A DNA stretch of 64,000 nucleotides from Sphingomonas aliaeris (GTDB lineage: Bacteria; Pseudomonadota; Alphaproteobacteria; Sphingomonadales; Sphingomonadaceae): positions 994,501-1,058,500 of the forward strand of contig NZ_CP061035.1 of assembly GCF_016743815.1 (NCBI RefSeq), written 5' to 3'. This document shows, in pieces, positions 55,126-63,781 of this stretch (positions are counted from its first letter, which is position 1; each line of letters opens with the position of its first letter). The notes under the pieces were generated by a model. That model worked only from the letters and a program-made list of their open reading frames with translations, did no database searches and had not been told where the DNA came from. The position numbers and the translations under genes are program-made.

Positions 55126-56037
55126 GTGATCAGGAGACGTACGATTAACGTTCAAAGTCCACTGGTCATGGATCGACGTATCGATTCGCCAGCCATGCCC
55201 AGACCGGGCCTGTTGATTGCGCTGGCGGCAGTCTGCTTCGCCGGTCCGACGATGTTCGACGTCGCGCGGATCAGTTGGTCGACGGAACAGGGCGCGCATG
55301 GTCCGATCGTTCTGCTGACCGGTATCTGGTTGCTGGTGCGCGAACTTCGCGCGTCGCGGCCCCGTATGCGTCGTGGCAACGGGCTGCTGACGTTCGCGCT
55401 GCTGGTCCCCTGCCTGATCGTGTACACGCTCGCCCGCATTTCCGGCATCATCGAAATCGAGGGATTCACGATGTATGCCGGGCTGATCATCGCCGCATAC
55501 GGCATCTGGGGCGGCGCGGTGTTGCGCGCGGTGTGGTTCCCGCTCGTCTACATGCTGTTCGTGTTCCCGCCGCCGGACACCCTGTTCGCGATGATGACGC
55601 AGCCGCTCAAGATCTTCATCTCGCAGACCGCGGTGTCGTTGCTCCACACGCTGGGCTATCCGATCGCCGGATCGGGCGTGATGATCCAGATCGGGCAGTA
55701 TCAGATGCTGGTCGCCGCCGCGTGTGCGGGTCTCAATTCGCTGCTCAGCCTGACGGCGCTGGGCATGTTCTACAGCTATATCCGGCACAGCTCGAACTTC
55801 CCGTACATGCTGGCGCTGATCTGTTTCATCCTGCCGATCGCGGTCGTCGCGAACCTGGTGCGCGTGCTGTTGCTGCTACTCATAACCTATCATTTCGGCG
55901 AAGCGGCGGGGCAGGGCTTCTTCCATGAATTGGCCGGTCTCAGCATGTTCGCCTCCGCGCTCATCGCTATCTTCTTCATCGACTGGCTCGGTACCCCACT
56001 GCGCCACAGGCTGGCCGCGAAGGGGCGTGCGAAATGA
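55126..56037 (+). CDS. xrtV: Exosortase, probably XrtV type
   Basis: A transpeptidase-like membrane protease that cleaves PEP-CTERM proteins at the sorting signal and attaches them to the envelope or polymer. It has eight or so membrane helices. Catalytic residues, counted from GTG 55126, are C200 (VAAACAGLNSLLSL), R246 (VVANLVRVLLLL) and H267 (GQGFFHELAGLSMF), all intact. The start is uncertain: GTG 55126, or ATG 55168 without a ribosome site, or an ATT at 55144 that follows AGGAGA. The gene overlaps epsI by four bases. I call XrtV from the neighbour and the sphingomonad context; XrtA is the alternative. Confidence 0.85.
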   Translation: MIRRRTINVQSPLVMDRRIDSPAMPRPGLLIALAAVCFAGPTMFDVARISWSTEQGAHGPIVLLTGIWLLVRELRASRPRMRRGNGLLTFALLVPCLIVYTLARISGIIEIEGFTMYAGLIIAAYGIWGGAVLRAVWFPLVYMLFVFPPPDTLFAMMTQPLKIFISQTAVSLLHTLGYPIAGSGVMIQIGQYQMLVAAACAGLNSLLSLTALGMFYSYIRHSSNFPYMLALICFILPIAVVANLVRVLLLLLITYHFGEAAGQGFFHELAGLSMFASALIAIFFIDWLGTPLRHRLAAKGRAK

Positions 56038-56762
56038 GCGATACGGTGGTGAAGACCGGCGTCGGCGGCACGCGCCGGACCGCCTCGCGGCCCGGGTTCG
56101 TCGGATCGCGACGCGAGCTGCTGATCGGCGGCGGCTTCCTGGTCGCTGCGGCGACCGCACTTGCCATGAAGCCGCGCAACCAGTTGAACATGCTGGGCAA
56201 AGGCAATATCGAGACCTTGGTGCCCAACACGATCGGCGACTGGAGCTTCGTCGCGGCCAGCGGTCTGGTCCTGCCGCCCGAAGATCAGCTGGAAAAACAG
56301 CTGTACAGCCAGCTGCTGACCCGCACCTACACCAACCCGCGCGGCGTGCAGATGATGTTGCTGATCGCGTATAACGGATCGCAGGACGGCGTCGTCCAGG
56401 TGCATCGCCCGGAGGTCTGCTACCCCGCCGGCGGGTTCAAGCTGACCCAGATCGACGAGCATGCGATCCCGATCGCGAAAGATATCACGCTGCCGTCGCG
56501 CTTCATCGTCGCCGAAACCGGCATGCGCCGGGAACAGATCATCTATTGGACGCGATTGGGCACGGCGTTCCCGCGGCAATGGTCGGAACAGCGTCTGGCC
56601 GTGTTTGAGCAGAATCTGGAGGGGAATATCCCCGATGGATTGCTTGTGCGCATCTCCAGCGTCTCGCCCGATGTCGGTGCGGCCGATCTGGATGCCTTCG
56701 CACGCGATCTTTACGCATCGGTTGGAACTACCATGCGAAGCGTGCTCGTCGGGCCGCGCTAA
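56034..56762 (+). CDS. epsI: Exosortase-associated protein EpsI
   Basis: A 242-residue EpsI-family protein. The N-terminal SRRELLIGGGFLVAAATALA is a membrane anchor or Tat-like helix. The periplasmic domain has ETLVPNTIGDW (the family start), YTNPRGVQMMLLIAYNGSQD, and the conserved motif HRPEVCYPAGGF. It ends with YASVGTTMRSVLVGPR. EpsI domains accompany exosortases or are fused to them; the role in sorting or polymer export is unclear. The ATGA overlap with the exosortase shows coupling. Confidence 0.93.
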   Translation: MSDTVVKTGVGGTRRTASRPGFVGSRRELLIGGGFLVAAATALAMKPRNQLNMLGKGNIETLVPNTIGDWSFVAASGLVLPPEDQLEKQLYSQLLTRTYTNPRGVQMMLLIAYNGSQDGVVQVHRPEVCYPAGGFKLTQIDEHAIPIAKDITLPSRFIVAETGMRREQIIYWTRLGTAFPRQWSEQRLAVFEQNLEGNIPDGLLVRISSVSPDVGAADLDAFARDLYASVGTTMRSVLVGPR

Positions 56763-56821
56763 ACGATTCGTCGATCGGTCTTACGTCCGCGACCGTGCGG
56801 GCGTCACAGGGAGAAACTAGG

Positions 56822-57688
56822 GTGAACAGGAAATTGAAGTTCGTGGCCGGGACCGCAGCGATGCTCGTGCTGCTGTCGGGTTGCGAAAAGAAGGTCGGCG
56901 GCCAGGTGGTCGCGGTCGTCAATGGCGAGGAAATCACCCAGCAGCAGCTCAATGCGGAGTTGAACGGCGCGCAATTGCAGCCCGGCGCGGACAAGAAGGC
57001 GATCATGGCGCAGCTTCTGCAGCGCGTCGTCGATCGCACGCTGTTGGTACAGCAGGCCAAGGCTGACGGTCTCGACCAGTCGCCGGCCTATCTGGAGCAG
57101 GCGCGTCGCCAGCAGGAATCGCTGCTCGTGAACATGCTCGCGGGCAAGATGGCGAAGAACATCTCGTTGCCGGACAATTCCGCTGTGTCGAACTTCATCG
57201 CGGGCAACCCGACGATGTTCGCCGGCCGCAAGCGCTACATGCTCGACCAGATCGTCTTCCCGCAGCCGACCGACATGACGGTGATCAAGGACCTTCAGCC
57301 GGCTCACTCGCTCGAAGCCATCGCCCAGATTTTGACCGCGAAGGGCATCCAGTTCCAGCGCGGCAACGGTCAGGTCGATTCGGGCATGCTGCCGCCGGAC
57401 GTCGCGTCGCGTATCGCCGCGCTTCCCGCCGGAGAGCCGTTCCTGATCCCGGACAATGGACGGTTGGTCGCCAGCGTGATCAAGTCTGCGGAAGCGGTCG
57501 CGACGCCCGAAGATCAGGCGAAGCCCGCCGCGCTCAACGTGCTGCGTCAGCAGGCGCTGGCCGAGGCGATGCGCAAGCAGGTCGCGAAGTCGCGCTCGAC
57601 CGCCAAGATCGAATACCAGCCCGGCTTCGCGCCGCCCGCCGGGGTCAAGCCCGGCGCCCCTGCAGCCGGGGCCGCCCCGAAGGCCTGA
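56822..57688 (+). CDS. epsD: EpsD-type peptidyl-prolyl isomerase lipoprotein
   Basis: A 288-residue periplasmic lipoprotein of the SurA/EpsD type. The signal ends LLSGC. The N-terminal chaperone part has VVNGEEITQQQLNAEL and VVDRTLLVQQAKADG, and the middle is a parvulin-like region KRYMLDQIVFPQPTDM. The rest ends in a Pro/Ala tail. It could fold the outer-membrane barrel or Wza-like protein of this locus. The start is GTG 56822 with GGGAG ahead. A perfect terminator follows, so the exosortase operon ends here. Confidence 0.88.
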   Translation: MNRKLKFVAGTAAMLVLLSGCEKKVGGQVVAVVNGEEITQQQLNAELNGAQLQPGADKKAIMAQLLQRVVDRTLLVQQAKADGLDQSPAYLEQARRQQESLLVNMLAGKMAKNISLPDNSAVSNFIAGNPTMFAGRKRYMLDQIVFPQPTDMTVIKDLQPAHSLEAIAQILTAKGIQFQRGNGQVDSGMLPPDVASRIAALPAGEPFLIPDNGRLVASVIKSAEAVATPEDQAKPAALNVLRQQALAEAMRKQVAKSRSTAKIEYQPGFAPPAGVKPGAPAAGAAPKA

Positions 57689-57694
57689 TTTAGG

Positions 57695-57724
57695 AACCCG
57701 GCGATATCAGTATCGCCGGGTTTT
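57695..57724 (+). terminator. Rho-independent terminator after epsD
   Basis: AACCCGGCGATA and TATCGCCGGGTT pair perfectly around a TCAG loop, ending TTTT. It closes the plus-strand operon before the convergent prsT gene. Confidence 0.85.
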
Positions 57725-57849
57725 CAATGGATTGGGCAAGCGAATGCGATCGTAACGATCGCATCGCGGGGATATCGCAACCCGCCCCCAAACCGTCGGT
57801 GCCAAAATCGGAATGCCGGCGCTAAGCCGTGCGAGGCGGCTTAGCGCCT

Positions 57850-59415
57850 TCAGGTCCCTGTCGTCGCCTTTGCCGCCGCCGGAGTCGTTGCCACCGGTTT
57901 GGATGGCGCAGGCATCGGTTCCGGTGTCTTCGGCTTCTCGGGTACCGCTGTGGGGTCGATCGACAGGCGCAGGCGCCGCGCGCGCAGATTGTTTGGCACC
58001 GCGCGGGTCATATCCCGTAATGCGTCGTTGGCGGCATCGCGGCGCCCGGTCCCGATCAGCGTCCGGGCAAGCCGCGCGTTCAGCCGCGTATCGCCCGGAT
58101 TCGCACGAACGCCTTCACGCAGTGCAGCAAGGGCGAGATCCAGATCGCCGCGCGCCGTCAGCACGTTTGCCAAGGTCAGGCGGGCGGTCGCGTTTTGCGG
58201 ATCGCCGGTCACCACAGTGCGTGCGTCGGTAATCGCTTCGGTCGCCTTGCCGTCCTTGGCCAGGAACCTGGCGCGTGCGATCAGCGCGCGTGGGTTGTTG
58301 GGGTCGAACGCGATGATCTCGTTCAATCGCGACATGGCATCGGCGCGTCTGCCCTGCAGTCCCACGGCGTAGGCATAGGCGGCCTTTGCATCGGCATTCT
58401 CCGACGATACCGGCCCGTCGATCGCGCCGTTCAGGATCGCGACCGCAATATCCGGGCGGCCGACTTCGCTGGCATATTGGGCATAGACCGACTTCATCTC
58501 CAGCGTGACGTTCGCCGCCTGCGACGCGATCGTGTCCAACGGGATCGCAGATCCACCCTGGGCCAGGAATAATTCGAGAATGGTCCCTGCCAGTGCGATG
58601 TCTTTCGGCCGCTCCTCCATCACCGTCCGGATGATCTGGTTCGCCGCCGCCTGTTGCCCGTCCTGAAACAACATGTCGGCATATTCCAGTTGGATGTCGA
58701 AATCGTCCGGCGTCGCCGCGGTCAGCCGCTTCAACGTCGCCATATAGTTCGGACGATCGAGCGACTGGCCGTACAGGTCCTTCAGGAAGGCCAGCCGTAG
58801 AGTCGCGTCCGCCGTCACTTTCAGCGATCCCTCGATCAGTTCCGCCGCTTCCTTGAAATGCGCCCGCGCCGCAAGCACGCGCGCCTTCAGGATCTGCGCG
58901 CCGAGATCGGTCGGCTGCTTGGCCAGGGCTTGCTCCGCAAATGCGAGCGCCTCGTCCTTCTCACCCCGCTGAAGCGCCGCTCCGCCCTTCATGACCAGCG
59001 GGAGAATATCTCCGGGGGTCAGCAGCAGCAACTGGTCGGCATATTTGTCGACCTTGTCGGGTTGCTTCGCAGACAGGCCCAATTGGCCTAGCAGGCGCAA
59101 TGCCTCGACATTGCCGCGATCGAACTGGATCACGTTTTCATAAGCGTTGAACGCGCCACCGTAATCCCCCGCAGCCAGGCTTATCCGGCCAAGCAGAAGC
59201 CAGTAGTCGCCGACGTCGTCACGCGCCGCCACCGCCTGATGGGCCAGCCGTAGCGCGTCCTGCGTCCGGCCCTGCTGGAACGCGATGTCCGCCTCGGCTG
59301 CGGCCTTGGCGGCGGTCTTGTCCGGCGACGTACAGCCGGCCATCGCGCCGGCGATGACGAGGGTGGTCAGGACTGCGGGGATCAGTCGGCGTTTATACTG
59401 CATGAAGCTCGACAT
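57850..59415 (-). CDS. prsT: TPR lipoprotein of the exosortase system (PrsT)
   Basis: A 521-residue periplasmic lipoprotein made almost only of tetratricopeptide-like repeats (for example IAFQQGRTQDALRLAHQAVA and GDYGGAFNAYENVIQFDRGN). The repeats end in a Pro/Ala/Thr-rich tail. The signal VLTTLVIAGAMAGC has a lipobox. PrsT is the TPR protein usually near prsK/prsR and wza-like genes; it may scaffold the export complex. Two starts (59415, 59403) are possible; neither has a strong ribosome site. It is convergent with epsD and divergent from the wza-like gene. Confidence 0.88.
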   Translation of the reverse strand: MSSFMQYKRRLIPAVLTTLVIAGAMAGCTSPDKTAAKAAAEADIAFQQGRTQDALRLAHQAVAARDDVGDYWLLLGRISLAAGDYGGAFNAYENVIQFDRGNVEALRLLGQLGLSAKQPDKVDKYADQLLLLTPGDILPLVMKGGAALQRGEKDEALAFAEQALAKQPTDLGAQILKARVLAARAHFKEAAELIEGSLKVTADATLRLAFLKDLYGQSLDRPNYMATLKRLTAATPDDFDIQLEYADMLFQDGQQAAANQIIRTVMEERPKDIALAGTILELFLAQGGSAIPLDTIASQAANVTLEMKSVYAQYASEVGRPDIAVAILNGAIDGPVSSENADAKAAYAYAVGLQGRRADAMSRLNEIIAFDPNNPRALIARARFLAKDGKATEAITDARTVVTGDPQNATARLTLANVLTARGDLDLALAALREGVRANPGDTRLNARLARTLIGTGRRDAANDALRDMTRAVPNNLRARRLRLSIDPTAVPEKPKTPEPMPAPSKPVATTPAAAKATTGT

Positions 59416-59603
59416 ACTCGAAATCGGTAATAATCTATAAGTTTCGCGGCACATGGCCGAACGTGCAACGCGATTTCCATCGCTGCACGACGTCACGGCC
59501 CGTCCGATAATTGCGCATCTCCGCGAGTTTACTCTCTTTTCGCCTAGCACAGCGGTCGCGTGATGGGTTAAGGCCGTGGCGATTAAACATTAGGGGGCTT
59601 AAA

Positions 59604-60221
59604 ATGCGCTTATCCGCTACTCTGGCGGCTTGTGCCATCGCGATTGGTGGCTTGACCGCAGGGGCCTCGGCCAGTGCGCAGTCGGGCGGCATTCTGGTGA
59701 ACGGCCCGACGGCCCCGCTGCGCGCATATCGCATCAATCCGGGCGACGAGATCGAGGTCTATGTCTGGGGTGAAGAACGCCTGCAGCGTACGGTCAAGAT
59801 CCTGCCGGACGGCACCTTTTCGTTCCCGCTCGTGGGGCAGATCGATGCGCTGAACAAGCTTCCGAAGGACGTCGAGGCTGAAGTCTCGAACGGCCTGAAG
59901 ACCCAGTATCGCGATACGGTGCCAAAGGTCACGATCTCGGTCCGTTCCGCGACTGGCCTGCAGTTCAGTGTCGCCGGCAAGGTGCGGAGCCCGGGCGCGT
60001 TCACGCCGGGTCGCTACATCAACGTGCTGGAAGCGCTGACGATGGCCGGTGGCCCCGCCGACTTCGCCAATCTCTCCGAAGTCACGATCCTGCGCAAGTC
60101 GGGCGGCCGGCTGTCGGCGATCAAGGTGCGGTTGACGGATGTGCTGAAGGGCAATCCGACGGATCGCGACCTGGCGGGCATCCCGCAGCTGGAAAGCGGT
60201 GATACGGTGATCGTACCATGA
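59604..60221 (+). CDS. Polysaccharide export protein (Wza-like)
   Basis: A 205-residue periplasmic/outer-membrane component of EPS export. Signal MRLSATLAACAIAIGGLTAG, cleavage near ASAQ, not a lipoprotein. Then come the PES domain (YRINPGDEIEVYVWGEERLQ, TVKILPDGTFSFPLVGQI) and the SLBB domain (FSVAGKVRSPGAFTPGRYIN, LEALTMAGGPADFANLSEVT). The ATG at 59604 follows AGGGGG. It lacks the C-terminal helix of long Wza proteins, so it resembles the short XrtA-system version. The next genes follow by ATGA overlaps. Confidence 0.93.
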   Translation: MRLSATLAACAIAIGGLTAGASASAQSGGILVNGPTAPLRAYRINPGDEIEVYVWGEERLQRTVKILPDGTFSFPLVGQIDALNKLPKDVEAEVSNGLKTQYRDTVPKVTISVRSATGLQFSVAGKVRSPGAFTPGRYINVLEALTMAGGPADFANLSEVTILRKSGGRLSAIKVRLTDVLKGNPTDRDLAGIPQLESGDTVIVP

Positions 60222-61411
60222 CGCGCGGGCAGCGTACGCGTCGGCATCTTGTCCTGGCGAGTGTCCTCTCGACGCTGCCGGGCGTCGCTTATGCTCAGAG
60301 CGATATCGAGCTTGCGGCGGACGTCGCCGGCAATATCGGCTATTCGACCAACCCGTTCACGGAGATCGGCGACGATACCGGCAGCGGTGTCGCCGATATT
60401 CAGGTGCGTCCGCGCGCGACCTTGCGAGGCGAACGCAGCGTCATCGTACTTTCCGGCTCGGCGCAATATCAGAAGTATTTCCGCCGCTACAACGATGCGC
60501 AGAATTATCTGGTGGCGCTGGATTACAGTGGCACGCCGAGCGAGCATCTCACGACGCATCTCGGCGTAACGTATGATAATTCCATCCTCGGTTCGAACCG
60601 GGGATTTGTTGGCCCGTTCGATCCGACGCAGCCGGAAATTCCCCCGGTCATCGGATCGGATCTCGCGTTGTTCGGGACGCGCGATCGACGGTCCACCATC
60701 GGCGTCAATGGCGACCTGAATTTCGTCCTGTCGCCGCGCGATACGATCACTCCCAGCGCCTATTTCGTCCGGTCCCGCTATCGCCGCTTCTCGCAGGGCA
60801 ATTATGACGGATATGGTGGCACGCTCGCATATTCACGGCAGGTGTCGGAGCGTCTCCAGCTCGGTTTGCAGGGGTCCGCGTCCAAATACGATTATCAAGG
60901 GCTGGCGGGTGACTCCACCGTCTACAGCGTGCGCGGAACCGGGTCGTATACGTTCAGCCCTCGCTGGAAGGTAAACGGCGCCATCGGCGTGTCCTTCATC
61001 GACGAGCAGACACGCGGTTCGCGCGCGACCTTGTCCGGGAACGTCAATCTTTGCCGATTGTCGGAACTGTCCAACCTTTGCTTGTCTTTTATCCGCTCTG
61101 TGGTTCCATCGGGCTTTGCCGGCACGCTGACCCAGACGTCGATCGGGCTGAATTACTCGAACCGTATTTCCGAACGCGGAACGATCTTCGCGAACGCGGC
61201 CTATTCGAAGAACGACAACAACAACCCGCTGCTGCTGTTCGGCGGCAACGAATATATTTCTGCGACAGTCGGATATGAACGTTCCATCAACGAACGGCTG
61301 CGTATGACAGCCAATACGCGGTACCGCGACGTTTTCGGCTTCGGCGGCAATCGTGGGGCGGATTATGGCGGCCAGGTTGGCGTGACGTACAAGATCGGGG
61401 ATGCTAGATGA
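60218..61411 (+). CDS. Outer-membrane beta-barrel protein of the EPS/exosortase locus
   Basis: A 397-residue exported beta-barrel. The signal ends near GVAYAQSD. Alternating strands cover the rest (ERSVIVLSGSAQYQKYFRRY; YLVALDYSGTPSEHLTTHLG; LRMTANTRYRDVFGF), and the end YGGQVGVTYKIGDAR forms the last strand, although it does not end in an aromatic residue. Such proteins, found next to Wza-like genes in PEP-CTERM loci, may form the outer-membrane route of the polymer. It overlaps both neighbours by four bases. Confidence 0.85.
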   Translation: MTRGQRTRRHLVLASVLSTLPGVAYAQSDIELAADVAGNIGYSTNPFTEIGDDTGSGVADIQVRPRATLRGERSVIVLSGSAQYQKYFRRYNDAQNYLVALDYSGTPSEHLTTHLGVTYDNSILGSNRGFVGPFDPTQPEIPPVIGSDLALFGTRDRRSTIGVNGDLNFVLSPRDTITPSAYFVRSRYRRFSQGNYDGYGGTLAYSRQVSERLQLGLQGSASKYDYQGLAGDSTVYSVRGTGSYTFSPRWKVNGAIGVSFIDEQTRGSRATLSGNVNLCRLSELSNLCLSFIRSVVPSGFAGTLTQTSIGLNYSNRISERGTIFANAAYSKNDNNNPLLLFGGNEYISATVGYERSINERLRMTANTRYRDVFGFGGNRGADYGGQVGVTYKIGDAR

Positions 61412-62889
61412 CGGACAGCGCGGGATATCCCGCCGGCCAGGAGGAACAATCTTCTGGCATTATGGGTAGTTTGCCACTGATCCTGTGGCAGCGGAAATGG
61501 TTCGTCATCATTCCGGCTGTTATCGTCGCGATCGCGGCGACGGCTGCGGCTTTCCTGTTGCCGCGCAGCTATCAGTCGAGCGCCGTTTTGCTGGTCGAGT
61601 CGCAGAACCTGCCGGGCGGCACGACCGCCGGGCCGGCCGACGACGTGATCGATCGCCGCATCGCAAAGATCCGTCAGCAGATTCTCGCGCGTCCCGATCT
61701 GGTCGAGCTGATCCAGAACAACAATCTCTACAACGCCTCCGATCGGTCCGAACCGCTGTCGGCGCTTGTCGAGAAGATGCGCGCCGCAACCAACATCAGT
61801 GCGGTGGATGCGAACATCACGCGCGGTGCGCAGGGTGGCCAGGGATCGATCGCCTTCTCGCTGACCTTCGATTATCCGCGCGCGGCCGAGGCGCAATTGG
61901 TCGCCCAGACCTTCGTCGATCGCCTCCTGAAGCTGGATGCATCCGAATCGCAGTCGCAGGCACAGACCAACGTCCGCTTCCTCGAAGATCAGCAGAGCAG
62001 CCTCCAGGCGCAGGTCGATGCGGTCGAGCAGCAGGTCAATCGCGTCACGGGCCAGAACGGCGCGGCGCTTTCGAGCGGCGCGAACATGGGCATGATCAGC
62101 ACCGGTGGTGGCGATTTCGAAGGACAGATCGCATCCCTTCGTCGTGAAAACCTGCAATTGCAGGCGCAACTTGGCAAGACAGGTGTCGGCCGCGATCCCG
62201 GCGTGGTTGCCGCCGAGGCGCAGCTCGCGGCCGTGCGGGCGCAATATTCGGACGATCATCCCGATGTGAAGCTGGCGGAGACACGCCTGGCGGCTGCCAA
62301 GACCGCCGCATCGCAGTTCCAGACCAACAATGTCGCGGGAACCATCCAGCAGCAGATCGCGGCGAACAACAAGGCGATCTCTGACCTGAACAGCGCACGT
62401 GGCCAGTCGCAGAGCCGCGCGATGCAGATGGCGGCGGCGCAGGCTCGCGGTCCGGTCGTCGCGCAGCAGGTGTCGCAATTGCAGGCGCGTGCCGACCAGA
62501 TCCGCAACGACCTCGGCAAGGTGACGTCCAACCTGCTCAACGCCCGGTCGCTCGCCAAGCTGACCGAGGAGCAGCGCGGCGAACGTCTGACGCTGATCGA
62601 TCCGCCGAACACGCCGGATCGGCCGACCAAGCCCAATCGTCCCGCATTGATCCTTGGCGGGATCGCGGCCGGACTGGGGCTGGGCTTCGTGCTCGCCTTC
62701 CTGATCGAGCTCGTCCTTCGTCCGATCCGCAGCGCTGCAACGCTGACGGCGCTCACCGGCGCACCCCCGCTCGCGGTCGTTCCCGTGCTGTCGCACAAGC
62801 GTCCGAAGACCGGGGGCCGGTGGGCCTGGTTCTCGCGCAAGAAGAAGCCGACCGAACAAAAGCTCGAAGAAGAGGGCCAATACGCGTGA
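61408..62889 (+). CDS. Chain-length determinant (Wzz/GumC-type) protein
   Basis: A 493-residue inner-membrane polysaccharide co-polymerase. The first span is WFVIIPAVIVAIAATAAAFLL (about 32-52), followed by the Wzz motif PRSYQSSAVLLVE. A long periplasmic coiled coil follows (about 160-390, with SLQAQVDAVEQQVNRVTG), then PPNTPDRPTKPNRPA and the second span ILGGIAAGLGLGFVLAFLIE. It ends in a basic cytosolic tail. It controls polymer length with the kinase encoded next (overlap of four bases). The kinase domain itself is in the next gene, so this is the split type. Confidence 0.93.
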   Translation: MTDSAGYPAGQEEQSSGIMGSLPLILWQRKWFVIIPAVIVAIAATAAAFLLPRSYQSSAVLLVESQNLPGGTTAGPADDVIDRRIAKIRQQILARPDLVELIQNNNLYNASDRSEPLSALVEKMRAATNISAVDANITRGAQGGQGSIAFSLTFDYPRAAEAQLVAQTFVDRLLKLDASESQSQAQTNVRFLEDQQSSLQAQVDAVEQQVNRVTGQNGAALSSGANMGMISTGGGDFEGQIASLRRENLQLQAQLGKTGVGRDPGVVAAEAQLAAVRAQYSDDHPDVKLAETRLAAAKTAASQFQTNNVAGTIQQQIAANNKAISDLNSARGQSQSRAMQMAAAQARGPVVAQQVSQLQARADQIRNDLGKVTSNLLNARSLAKLTEEQRGERLTLIDPPNTPDRPTKPNRPALILGGIAAGLGLGFVLAFLIELVLRPIRSAATLTALTGAPPLAVVPVLSHKRPKTGGRWAWFSRKKKPTEQKLEEEGQYA

Positions 62890-63692
62890 CCCAGGCAAGC
62901 GAATGGGACTCTGGTACCGGCGACCGGCCGGTCTCGCCCGCGTCGGTACTTCGACGCAGTGAATCGACCGAATCGCTGGAGCGGTTCGATTCGACCAAGC
63001 GCGGCGTGTTCGGATTCAACAGTCGCGACCGCCGCTCGCGGCCGTTCAACCTGCTGCGCGCGCAGGTTTCGAAGCTGATGACGGCGAACAACTACAAGAT
63101 CATCGGCATGACCTCCGCCACGCCGCGCGTCGGCAAATCGTTCATGGCGAGCAACCTGGCGGCATCCATGTCGCGCATCCCGGGCACGCGGACCTTGCTG
63201 TTCGATCTCGATCTGCGCCGCGGGTCGATTGCGAAGACGTTCGACATTCCCGAAGGTCCGGGGATCAACTCCTTCCTGTCGGGGGAGATCGATTCCCTCG
63301 ATGCGGCCGCCTATGACATTCAGGGGACCAACCTCACGATCTTTCCATCGTTCCCCACCGACGATTCCTCGGCGGAACTGCTGTCGGGCAGCCGCCTGAA
63401 GACGTTGGTTAAGGCGATGCGCGGGCTGTCTGAAAACGTGATCTGCATCTGCGATCTTCCGCCCGCTTTCGCGAATGACGATACCGCCATCGTTCTCCGC
63501 GAGATCGACGGCTATCTGTTCGTCGTGGAAGAGGGCATGACGACCGCGCATCAGGTGCGCGATGCCATCGAATTGCTGAAGCCGGCACCGTGCCTCGGGA
63601 CCGTCCTGAACCGCTATCGTGGTGGGATCGGCGGGGACGATTATGGCTTCGGCTACGGGACTCAACGCTATTACGACGCCTATTATTCCTGA
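62886..63692 (+). CDS. Tyrosine-protein kinase / CpsD-CapB-type ATPase
   Basis: A 268-residue bacterial tyrosine kinase of the split Wzc type. The deviant Walker A is MTSATPRVGKSFMASNLAAS, the second motif LLFDLDLRRG, and the third ICICDLPPAF. The C-terminus is a Tyr cluster (YGFGYGTQRYYDAYYS) as expected for autophosphorylation. The N-terminal 50 residues are Ser/Arg-rich. Start GTG 62886 overlaps the stop of the Wzz-like gene. Phosphorylation of the cluster would cycle the polymerase complex. Confidence 0.9.
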   Translation: MTQASEWDSGTGDRPVSPASVLRRSESTESLERFDSTKRGVFGFNSRDRRSRPFNLLRAQVSKLMTANNYKIIGMTSATPRVGKSFMASNLAASMSRIPGTRTLLFDLDLRRGSIAKTFDIPEGPGINSFLSGEIDSLDAAAYDIQGTNLTIFPSFPTDDSSAELLSGSRLKTLVKAMRGLSENVICICDLPPAFANDDTAIVLREIDGYLFVVEEGMTTAHQVRDAIELLKPAPCLGTVLNRYRGGIGGDDYGFGYGTQRYYDAYYS

Positions 63693-63781
63693 CGTAACAC
63701 ATCGGGCTTAAGGCGCGGGCGATCGGTCGATCCGGGTGACCCGGTCACGGTGTCGTCCCGCGCATGCATGGAATTGCGGCA

